64,000 nt of DNA from Jannaschia sp. W003 (GTDB taxonomy: Bacteria > Pseudomonadota > Alphaproteobacteria > Rhodobacterales > Rhodobacteraceae). A program made the position numbers and the translations under genes. The DNA lies in assembly GCF_025144335.1 (NCBI RefSeq), contig NZ_CP083539.1, forward strand, positions 2,481,501-2,545,500. Reading direction: 5' to 3'. Below, one piece after another: positions 55,771-62,483 of this stretch (positions within the stretch are counted from its first letter, which is position 1; each line of letters opens with the position of its first letter). A model generated the notes under the pieces. The model was not told the origin of the DNA and made no database searches. It was given only the letters and a program-made list of their open reading frames with translations.

Positions 55771-57024
55771 CTACTGCGCGGCGACGGCACCCCCCTCCAG
55801 CATCGCGAAGGCGTCCGAGAAGAACCCCGCCTCGCCGAAGTTCCCCGACTTCAGCGCCAGCGCCGGACCGCCGGCGGCGAAGCACCACGGCACGCCCGGC
55901 GCAATCTCGGGGCCGATGCGCAGGCGCGTGACGCCCAGCGCCGTGGTCACCGCGCCCGAGGTCTCGCCGCCCGCGACCACGATGGCGCCCACGCCCCGGC
56001 CGGCGGCGTCCGCGGCCAGGGTGGCGAGCGCCTTCTCCACCAGCGCCCCGGCGCGGGCCACGCCCAGCACCTCCTGCGCGCGGGCCACGGCGTGGGGCTC
56101 GGCGGTGGCGTAGACGATCGGGCCGCTCGCGGGGTCCTGCTGCTCCAGCCAGTGGCGCGCATCGGCGAGCCCGCCGCGGCTCAGCTCCACGGGGTCGAGC
56201 CGGTAGCCCTCGGCACGGCGCAGGTAGTCGGCCACCTGCCGGCGGGTCATCTCCGAGCACGATCCCGACAGCACCAGCCGCCCCGGTCCCGGCACGGGCA
56301 GCGGCGGCACGGTCGCCTCGGGCACCGCGTCGCGCAGGTGCCGCGCGATCGGAAGGGCCACCGCCGAGCCGCCGCAGACCAGCGGCATCGCGTGGATCGC
56401 CTCGGCCAGCACGGCGAGGTCCGCGTCGTCCACCGCATCCAGCACCACATGCCCCGCCTCGGCCTCCACCGCGGCGCGCACCGCCGCCGCGCCCTGGCGC
56501 ACCGTGGGCCAGTCCACCAGCGCGGTGCCGCGCGTCGTCTGCGGCTTCAGGAGGCGCTGGAGCGAGCTGTCGCGCATCGGGGTCAGCGGGTGGTCCCGCA
56601 TCGAGCTCTCGTGCAGCGGCAGGGCGCCCACGAAGAGGTGGCCCATGAACACCCTCCGCCCGTTCTCGGGGAACGCCGGCACGTGCACCGTGCGGGGCGC
56701 GCCCAGCGCGCCCATCAGCATCTCGGCCACGGGGCCGATGTTGCCGCGCGGCGTGGAATCGAAGGTCGAGCAGTACTTCCAGAACACGTGCCGCACCCCG
56801 GCGCCCTGCAGCCAGCGCAGGGCGGCACGGGCCTGGGCCACCGCCTCCTCGGGCGGAAGCGTGCGGATCTTCAGGGCCACCACCTCGAAGGCCGTGGCGC
56901 GCGTCCCGGCCTCGGGCACCCCGATCCGCAAGGTCACGGGCACCCCTGCCCGCGCGAGCATCGCCGCCAGATCCGTCGCGCCGGTGAAGTCGTCGGCGAT
57001 CGCGCCGAAGAAGGCCTCGTTCAT
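55771..57024 (-). CDS. otnK: 3-oxo-tetronate kinase OtnK
   Basis: A four-carbon acid sugar kinase (DUF1537 family), 417 residues. Seen: the N-terminal GAIADDFTGATDLAAMLARA (substrate domain), WKYCSTFDSTPRGNIG, and the C-terminal nucleotide domain with GAIVVAGGETSGAV and PEIAPGVPWCF. Such kinases phosphorylate 3-oxo-tetronates in L-threonate, D-threonate or erythronate catabolism, usually beside OtnC (aldolase) and a dehydrogenase, neither of which is visible here, so its pathway is incomplete in the window. It may be cotranscribed with the DUF4178 genes. Confidence 0.9.
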   Translation of the reverse strand: MNEAFFGAIADDFTGATDLAAMLARAGVPVTLRIGVPEAGTRATAFEVVALKIRTLPPEEAVAQARAALRWLQGAGVRHVFWKYCSTFDSTPRGNIGPVAEMLMGALGAPRTVHVPAFPENGRRVFMGHLFVGALPLHESSMRDHPLTPMRDSSLQRLLKPQTTRGTALVDWPTVRQGAAAVRAAVEAEAGHVVLDAVDDADLAVLAEAIHAMPLVCGGSAVALPIARHLRDAVPEATVPPLPVPGPGRLVLSGSCSEMTRRQVADYLRRAEGYRLDPVELSRGGLADARHWLEQQDPASGPIVYATAEPHAVARAQEVLGVARAGALVEKALATLAADAAGRGVGAIVVAGGETSGAVTTALGVTRLRIGPEIAPGVPWCFAAGGPALALKSGNFGEAGFFSDAFAMLEGGAVAAQ

Positions 57025-57075
57025 GTCGTGTATCTCCCCGACGGAAGTTTGCCCCGCACGAGGGCCGGTGATGAA

Positions 57076-57106
57076 GCGCAAGCCCTTCACCCGGAGGGGT
57101 TTGCGC
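57076..57106. promoter_or_regulatory. Inverted repeat in the otnK/aminotransferase divergent region
   Basis: GCGCAAGCCC (57076-57085), 11 bases, GGGTTTGCGC (57097-57106): 10-bp arms with a single G-T mismatch. It lies 52 bp from the otnK start and 84 bp from the aminotransferase start, a plausible operator for a shared dimeric regulator, which is not encoded nearby. A transcribed hairpin is the alternative. Confidence 0.4.
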
Positions 57107-57189
57107 GCGCAGTGATGCCGGAATGCCGCGCATGGACGCCGCACGCGGCGGGGCGTAGCGTCGCGGCTCGACCACCACGGAGCCGCGCC

Positions 57190-58575
57190 ATGCCCGAAGA
57201 CCATCCGAACTCCTGGGACGCCCGCGCCAAGGCGGCCAGCTTCTTCGGCTTCACCGACCTGCCCACGATCCGCGAGCGCGGCACCGTGGTGCTGCGCGGC
57301 GGCGAGGGGCCCTACGTGATCGACACCGAGGGGCGCCGCTACCTCGACGCCAATTCGGGGCTCTGGAACATGGTCGCGGGCTTCGACCACCCCGGCCTCG
57401 TCCGGGCCGCGCAGGACGCCTACGCCAGGTTCCCGGGCTACCACGCCTTCTTCGGCCGCATGGCCGACACGACCGTGGAGCTGTCGGAGAAGCTCGTCGC
57501 CCTCTCGCCCTTCGAGGACGGGCGCGTGTTCTACACCAACTCCGGCTCCGAGGCGAACGACACCATGGTCAAGATGCTGTGGTTCCTCCACGGCTCCGAG
57601 GGCCATCCCCAGCGCCGCGCCATCGTGACCCGCTGGAACGCCTACCACGGCGTCACGGCCGTCTCCGCCTCGATGACCGGCAAGCCCTACAACGCCGTGT
57701 TCGGCCTGCCCCTGCCCGGCTTCCACCACCTCACCTGCCCCCACTACTGGCGCGAGGGCCGCGCGGGCGAGAGCGAGGCCCAGTTCGTGGCCCGCCTCGC
57801 CGAGGAGCTGGAGCAGCTCATCGCCCGCGAGGGCCCCGGCAGCATCGCCGGCTTCTTCGCCGAGCCCGTCCAGGGCGCCGGCGGCGTGATCCCCCCAGCG
57901 GCGGGCTACTTCGACGCGATCCTCCCGATCCTGCGCCGCCACGGCATCCCCGTTATCGCCGACGAGGTCATCACCGGCTTCGGCCGCACGGGCGCGGCGT
58001 GGGGCTGCGAGAGCTACGGGTTCACGCCCGACGCCATCATCGCCTCCAAGGCCATGACCGCCGGCTTCTTCCCCATGGGCGCCGTGATCCTCGGACCCGA
58101 GCTGGCGGACCGCCTCCAGCACGCCGTGGACCGGATCGAGGAGTTCCCCCACGGCTTCACCGCCTCGGGCCACCCTGCCGGCTGCGCCATCGCCCTGAAG
58201 GCCGCCGAGGTGATCCTGGAAGGCGCCGACGGCGCCCCGCCCCTCATCGACAACGTGCGCGCGCTCACCCCCCGCTTCGAGGCCGGCATGGCCCGCCTCG
58301 CCGAGCACGAGCACATCGGCGAATGGCGCGGCCGAGGCCTCATGGGCGCCCTCGAGGCGGTGCGCGACCGCGCCACCGGCGAGCCCTGGCCCTCGGACCT
58401 GTCGGTCTCGGAGCGCATCGCCAACGCCTGCACCGACCGCGGCCTGATCTGCCGCCCCCTCGGGCAGGCGGTGGTGCTCTGCCCGCCCTTCATCCTCACC
58501 GAAGCGCAGATGGACGACATGTTCGCCCGCCTCGGCGACGCGCTGGATGCGGTGTTCCGCGAGATCGGCGGCTGA
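57190..58575 (+). CDS. Class III aminotransferase
   Basis: A 461-residue PLP-dependent omega-amino acid/diamine:pyruvate-type transaminase. Seen: GRRYLDANSGLWNMVAGFDH, YTNSGSEANDTMVKMLW, NAYHGVTAVSASMTG, EPVQGAGGVIPPAAGYF, VIADEVITGFGRTGAAWGCE and the PLP lysine in AIIASKAMTAGFFPMGAVI. Putrescine, beta-alanine, GABA or taurine are possible amino donors; the nearby polyamine genes make a diamine attractive but do not prove it. Divergent from otnK. Confidence 0.93.
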   Translation: MPEDHPNSWDARAKAASFFGFTDLPTIRERGTVVLRGGEGPYVIDTEGRRYLDANSGLWNMVAGFDHPGLVRAAQDAYARFPGYHAFFGRMADTTVELSEKLVALSPFEDGRVFYTNSGSEANDTMVKMLWFLHGSEGHPQRRAIVTRWNAYHGVTAVSASMTGKPYNAVFGLPLPGFHHLTCPHYWREGRAGESEAQFVARLAEELEQLIAREGPGSIAGFFAEPVQGAGGVIPPAAGYFDAILPILRRHGIPVIADEVITGFGRTGAAWGCESYGFTPDAIIASKAMTAGFFPMGAVILGPELADRLQHAVDRIEEFPHGFTASGHPAGCAIALKAAEVILEGADGAPPLIDNVRALTPRFEAGMARLAEHEHIGEWRGRGLMGALEAVRDRATGEPWPSDLSVSERIANACTDRGLICRPLGQAVVLCPPFILTEAQMDDMFARLGDALDAVFREIGG

Positions 58576-58628
58576 CGCGGGCGCGCGCGGCGCGTAGCAT
58601 GGCGGCGACCGCTTCCCGGAGGCCCCCC

Positions 58629-59876
58629 ATGCGCATTCCCCTCGCCGCCACCGCCGCCCTCGTCCTCGCCTCGCCCCTCGCGGCGCAGGAGGCGCCGATC
58701 TGCGGCGGCATCAGCCCCGTGGGCGAATGGGTGGGCGGCGAGCCGGCGCAGTCCGACCCCGGCAGCGCCGAGGTTCCCTTCGCGATCGCGGGGCGCGTGC
58801 CGATCGCCGGCCACCTCGTGCGCATGTTCACCCTCGCCGAGGACGGCGCCGTGCGCATCGACGTCGCCGCGGTCCCCTCGGGCGACCCCTACGTGGCCTT
58901 GTTCGACGCCGAGGGCACCGAGGTCGCGGCGGACGACGACGGGGGCGAGGACTTCGCCTCCAGCCTCGTGGCCGACCTGCCCGCGGGCACCTACTGCCTC
59001 GCCGTGCGCTCCTATGAGTCGGGCGCCACCGAGGTCGCCGGCCGCCTCGGCCGCCCCGACCAGTTCGAGGGCGACTTCGAGGAGGCGCTCCCCGCCGCCG
59101 AGGCCCCCGCGGGCGCCGGATGCGGCGAGCCGGACGTGGCCGCGCTCGCCCCCGCCCCGTTCGGCGCCGCCGCGCTGGATGCGGGCGTCGGCTCCGCCGC
59201 CTCCGCCGAGAGCCGGCCCGCCGCCGAGTTCGAGCTGGCCGAGCCGCTCGCCCTCACCGTCACCGCCCGCGGCGAGGGCGGGGGCGATCCCTACATCCGC
59301 CTCCTCGACGCCACCGGCGCCACGCTGGCCGAGAACGACGACCACGACGGCCTCAGCAGCCGCATCGACATGGCCGAGCCGCTCGCCGCCGGGCGCTACT
59401 GCGTGGAGATCGAGGATCTCAGCGGCGGCGGCACGCCCATCGACCTGCAGCTCGCCCGCTTCGACCCCGCCGCCGACCGCCTCGCGCGGATCGGCGCCAT
59501 GGAGTTCCCGCCCGCCGAGGGCGATTCGGTGGAGACGCGCGAGCTCGGCACGCTCGGCACCACCCTGCGCGTCGACGCGCCCGCGGACGCCGCGGCGCGC
59601 TGGTTCGCGCTCGACCTGCCCGCCGGGGGCCTCCTGCTCGTGGAGGCCGCCGGCGCCGCCGAGGGCGCCGACCCGGAGGTGGCCCTGTTCGACCGCCTGG
59701 GGCGCGAGGTTGCGCGCAACGACGACGGGCCCGAGGGGCTCGACAGCTTCCTCGTCCACCGCGCCCAGCCGGGCCGCTACGTGGTGGGGGTCCGCGACCT
59801 GTCGGGCGGGGGCGCGCCGGCGGGCGGCGCCGGCACGATCCGCCTCCTCTTGGAGCGCTACGTGCCCGCGCCCTGA
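58629..59876 (+). CDS. Secreted protein with three PPC-like repeats
   Basis: A 415-residue protein with a signal peptide (MRIPLAATAALVLASPLAAQ) and three repeats, each centred on DPYVALFDAEGTEVAADDD, DPYIRLLDATGATLAENDD or DPEVALFDRLGREVARNDD followed by an aG(T/R)Y(C/V) strand. This is the pattern of bacterial pre-peptidase C-terminal (PPC) beta-sandwich domains, with conserved acidic loops that could bind calcium. No catalytic domain is attached. Paired cysteines in the first two units suggest disulfides in the periplasm. Function unknown. Confidence 0.82.
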   Translation: MRIPLAATAALVLASPLAAQEAPICGGISPVGEWVGGEPAQSDPGSAEVPFAIAGRVPIAGHLVRMFTLAEDGAVRIDVAAVPSGDPYVALFDAEGTEVAADDDGGEDFASSLVADLPAGTYCLAVRSYESGATEVAGRLGRPDQFEGDFEEALPAAEAPAGAGCGEPDVAALAPAPFGAAALDAGVGSAASAESRPAAEFELAEPLALTVTARGEGGGDPYIRLLDATGATLAENDDHDGLSSRIDMAEPLAAGRYCVEIEDLSGGGTPIDLQLARFDPAADRLARIGAMEFPPAEGDSVETRELGTLGTTLRVDAPADAAARWFALDLPAGGLLLVEAAGAAEGADPEVALFDRLGREVARNDDGPEGLDSFLVHRAQPGRYVVGVRDLSGGGAPAGGAGTIRLLLERYVPAP

Positions 59877-59883
59877 GGCGCCG

Positions 59884-60453
59884 CTACTTGTTCATCTTGG
59901 CCAGCATCGCCTGCATCTCGGCGAGCTGGCGGCGGATCGCGTCGAGGTCCTCGCCCGACTTCGGCGCCTCGTCCTCGCCCGCCTTCGCGGGCGGCGGCGC
60001 CATCCCGGCCGGCGGCCAGGCCCCGCCCGACATCGCCTTGAAGAAGGCGGCCTGGCTCTCCTGCATCGCCTTAAGCCCCGGCATCTGCGCCATCGGGTTC
60101 ATGGAGGCCATGTTCTCGATGATCTTCGACTGTCCGCCGCGCAGCATCTCGAAGCTGGCCTGCAGGAAGTCCGGCACCACCGAGCGCGTCGCACCGGTGT
60201 AGGAGCGCACGAGGTCGGTCAGCACCGCCAGGGGAAGCACCGCGTCGCCCTTCGCCTCGTGCTCGGCAATGATCTGCAGGAGGTACGACCGGGTGAGGTC
60301 GTCGCCCGACTTCAGGTCCACGATCTTCACCTCGCGCCCCGCCCGGATGAACCCGGCGATGTCCTCCAGGGTCACGTAGTCGCTGGTCTCGGTGTTGTAG
60401 AGCCGGCGGCTCGCGTAGCGCTTGATCAGAAGCGGCTTCGTGTCGTCCGCCAT
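59884..60453 (-). CDS. phaR: Polyhydroxyalkanoate synthesis repressor PhaR
   Basis: A DNA- and PHB-binding repressor controlling phasin and PHA genes. The 189-residue product has the N-terminal PHB/PHA regulator domain (LLIKRYASRRLYNTETSDYV, about 8-65), the PHB_acc region (VLTDLVRSYTGATRSVVPDF) and a C-terminal coiled coil with an acidic linker. The ATG at 60453 gives the canonical MADDTKPLLIKRY start. It is separated from phaP by lysR and a DUF4242 gene, unlike the contiguous phaC-phaP-phaR order common in relatives. Confidence 0.95.
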   Translation of the reverse strand: MADDTKPLLIKRYASRRLYNTETSDYVTLEDIAGFIRAGREVKIVDLKSGDDLTRSYLLQIIAEHEAKGDAVLPLAVLTDLVRSYTGATRSVVPDFLQASFEMLRGGQSKIIENMASMNPMAQMPGLKAMQESQAAFFKAMSGGAWPPAGMAPPPAKAGEDEAPKSGEDLDAIRRQLAEMQAMLAKMNK

Positions 60454-60532
60454 GGCGGGCCTCCCCTCGCAGTTGCAGCGGACGATACCGCGCATGCCGC
60501 ACCGTGCAACGGGATTCGCCCCCGCGCGCGCC

Positions 60533-61420
60533 TCAGCCCGGCCAGGCGAAGCGCCGCGCCGCCCCCAGCAGCGCCGCGACGGCCGGCGGATGGCGCCGCC
60601 CCGGCGCGGTGGCGACGACGATCCGGCGGCTCACCTCGGGCTCCACGAGCGGGCGCTGGGCCAGCCCCGGCAGCGTCACCGAGTACTCCGGCATGAACGC
60701 GAAGCCGATCCCCGCCAGCACCATCGCCTGCACCCAGTCCTCGCGCTCCGAACGGAACCGGGCATAGAGCGCGACCCCGGCCCCCTCGCACGCCGCCATC
60801 ACCATCTCGCGCATCTCGCAGCCGAGCCGGTCCACGTAGGGCTCGCCGTCGAGCGCGGCGAGCGGAACCGCGCCCTCCCCCAGCAGGCGGTGGCCGGGCG
60901 GCAGCACCACCACGTAGCGCTCGGCGTAGAGCGGCAGCGCCTCGAAGCGCGGCGCCGCCCCCGCCGCCGGCTCCGCGGCGCCGGTGATCGCCACGTCGAT
61001 CGCGCCCGCCTCCAGCCGGTCGGCCAGCGCATCGGCCATCCCTGTTTCGACGCCGAGTTCAAGCGCGGGGTGCTCGCGCTCCAGCCGCGCGAGGAACCGC
61101 GCCAGCCGCACGTGGCCCACGGTGTCCAGCACCCCCACCCGCAGCGGCACGCGCTCCAGCAGGCGGTGCGCGCGCGCCGCGGCGCGCACCGCCTCGGCGC
61201 CCTCCCGGATCTGCTGGAGGCAGGGCAGCATCCGCTCGCCGAAGGCGGTCAGCGTGACGCGCTTGTGCTCGCGCAGGAACAGCAGCGCGCCCAGCTCCGT
61301 CTCCAGCGCCTTCACCCCCTTCGTCAGCGCCGGCTGCGTCACGCCGCAGGCCTCGGCCGCGCGCGTGAAGTTCAGCCGCTCCGCGGCGGCCAGCGCGTAG
61401 CGGACCTGCGCCATCTCCAT
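60533..61420 (-). CDS. LysR-family transcriptional regulator
   Basis: A 295-residue LTTR with an N-terminal winged helix-turn-helix (FTRAAEACGVTQPALTKGVK, about 18-37) and a C-terminal co-inducer domain (about 92-290). The target is probably the divergent DUF4242 gene and its own promoter, by the usual LTTR arrangement. The effector is unknown. It lies between phaP and phaR, but nothing in the sequence ties it to PHA control. Confidence 0.94.
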   Translation of the reverse strand: MEMAQVRYALAAAERLNFTRAAEACGVTQPALTKGVKALETELGALLFLREHKRVTLTAFGERMLPCLQQIREGAEAVRAAARAHRLLERVPLRVGVLDTVGHVRLARFLARLEREHPALELGVETGMADALADRLEAGAIDVAITGAAEPAAGAAPRFEALPLYAERYVVVLPPGHRLLGEGAVPLAALDGEPYVDRLGCEMREMVMAACEGAGVALYARFRSEREDWVQAMVLAGIGFAFMPEYSVTLPGLAQRPLVEPEVSRRIVVATAPGRRHPPAVAALLGAARRFAWPG

Positions 61421-61454
61421 GCCCCGTCCTCCCGGCCGGCGTCCGAACCCTCGG

Positions 61455-61467
61455 TTATCCTACCATA
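61455..61467 (+). promoter_or_regulatory. Candidate LysR box (T-N11-A)
   Basis: TTATCCTACCATA in the 121-bp gap between the divergent LysR and DUF4242 genes, with the partial dyad TAT-N6-ATA. It is the only AT-rich dyad in the gap. Weak evidence because T-N11-A is common by chance. Confidence 0.25.
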
Positions 61468-61541
61468 TCCGCCCGTGCCCTGTCGCGGAGACGCCCGCGG
61501 TGCGATCCTCGGGGCGCAACCGCAGGCCAGGGGAGGAACCC

Positions 61542-61805
61542 ATGACGACCTACATGGTGGAACGGAATCTCGGCGGCATCTCGCGCGAGGATCTCGGCGG
61601 CGCCCAGCGCGCGGCGATCGCCACCGCGAGCGCGATGCGCGAGCAGGGCGAGAACGTGCGCTACCTCCGCTCGACCTTCGCGCCGGACGACGGGCGCTGC
61701 TTCTGCCTCTTCGAGGCGGACACGGACGAGCAGGTGCGCCGGCTCAACGACGACGCGGGCCTGCCCTACGATCGCGTCACCCCGGCGCTCGACCTCGCGC
61801 CCTGA
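61542..61805 (+). CDS. DUF4242 small protein
   Basis: An 87-residue cytosolic protein, start MTTYMVERNLGGISREDLGG with GGGGAGG 6 bp upstream. The pattern of strand-helix-strand with VRYLRSTFAPDDGRCFCLFE and a final helix matches the DUF4242 (ferredoxin-like, nickel-binding SCO4226-type) family. The cysteines in RCFCLF are where family members have a conserved C-x-C-like strand. Function unknown. Divergent from the LysR gene, which probably regulates it. Confidence 0.85.
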   Translation: MTTYMVERNLGGISREDLGGAQRAAIATASAMREQGENVRYLRSTFAPDDGRCFCLFEADTDEQVRRLNDDAGLPYDRVTPALDLAP

Positions 61806-61817
61806 CCGGCACGACGG

Positions 61818-61845
61818 AAAAGGGCGGCGCCTCGCGGCGCCGCCC
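61818..61845 (-). terminator. Rho-independent terminator of phaP
   Basis: Perfect 10-bp stem GGGCGGCGCC (61822-61831) / GGCGCCGCCC (61836-61845) with loop TCGC. On the minus strand the stem is followed directly by TTTTCC. It lies 36 bp beyond the phaP stop. On the plus strand there is no T-run, so it serves DUF4242 less well. Confidence 0.75.
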
Positions 61846-61881
61846 TCGGGTCGGTCGGTGCGTCCCCCGAAGGGGCGCGGA

Positions 61882-62331
61882 TCACTTCGCGGCGGTGGCG
61901 GCGCGCTTGGGGGCGTTGGAGGCCTGCACGGTGGCCTTCTTCATGGCCACGGTGGCGTCTTCCTGGGCTTCCTTGCCGGCGGCCATCAGCACTTCCATGG
62001 TCTCGGTCTGGACCTTCTTCGCCACCTCGGCGAAGGCGGCCATGTTCTCGGCCGACACTTCGGCGTAGGACGAGGCGAAGTCGGTCATGGCCTTGGCGTA
62101 GTCCGAGGCGTCCTCCTTCACGGTGGCGACGGGCGCCATCTTCGAGAGGGTCTCGCGGGTCCACTTGTGGCCGATCTCGGCCGACTGCTCGGCGGCGCCC
62201 AGGGCGATGCGCGAGAGCTTCTCGGCGAACTGGGCCTGGGTGCGGAAGGCTTCCTGCATGGCGGCGTTGTCGACGGGCATGGAGCCCATGAAGTCGGTGA
62301 CGTACTTGGTGAAGTCGTTGGAGCGGGTCAT
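61882..62331 (-). CDS. phaP: Phasin PhaP
   Basis: A 149-residue helical granule-associated protein coating PHA inclusions. Phasin features: DFTKYVTDFMGSMPVDNAAM, FAEKLSRIALGAAEQSAEI, a central amphipathic helical region, and a lysine/alanine-rich C-terminal tail (KKATVQASNAPKRAATAAK). It is downstream of phaC on the same strand with a 152-bp gap holding a direct repeat, and is expected to be repressed by PhaR. Confidence 0.93.
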   Translation of the reverse strand: MTRSNDFTKYVTDFMGSMPVDNAAMQEAFRTQAQFAEKLSRIALGAAEQSAEIGHKWTRETLSKMAPVATVKEDASDYAKAMTDFASSYAEVSAENMAAFAEVAKKVQTETMEVLMAAGKEAQEDATVAMKKATVQASNAPKRAATAAK

Positions 62332-62438
62332 GGCATCGCCTTTCGGTATGTGTCTCTGGCGAGCCTCTGGACGCTCGGTCCCGGTCGCCTTGCTGCGGAT
62401 GCGAGGTAACTAGATGCTGCGCCGCGGCATTGCAAGCT

Positions 62439-62471
62439 TTTTCCGCAGCGCAGCAAAAATTTTCCGCAGCG
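62439..62471 (-). promoter_or_regulatory. 12-bp direct repeat between phaC and phaP, candidate PhaR operator
   Basis: TTTTCCGCAGCG occurs at 62439-62450 and again at 62460-62471, a 21-bp period (two helical turns). On the minus strand both copies read CGCTGCGGAAAA, within TGC-rich DNA (further TGC triplets at about 62391-62435). PhaR of related bacteria is known to bind TGC-rich sites ahead of phaP. The repeat lies 13 bp beyond the phaC stop and about 110-140 bp upstream of phaP. Confidence 0.5.
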
Positions 62472-62483
62472 GCACCCGAAGCC

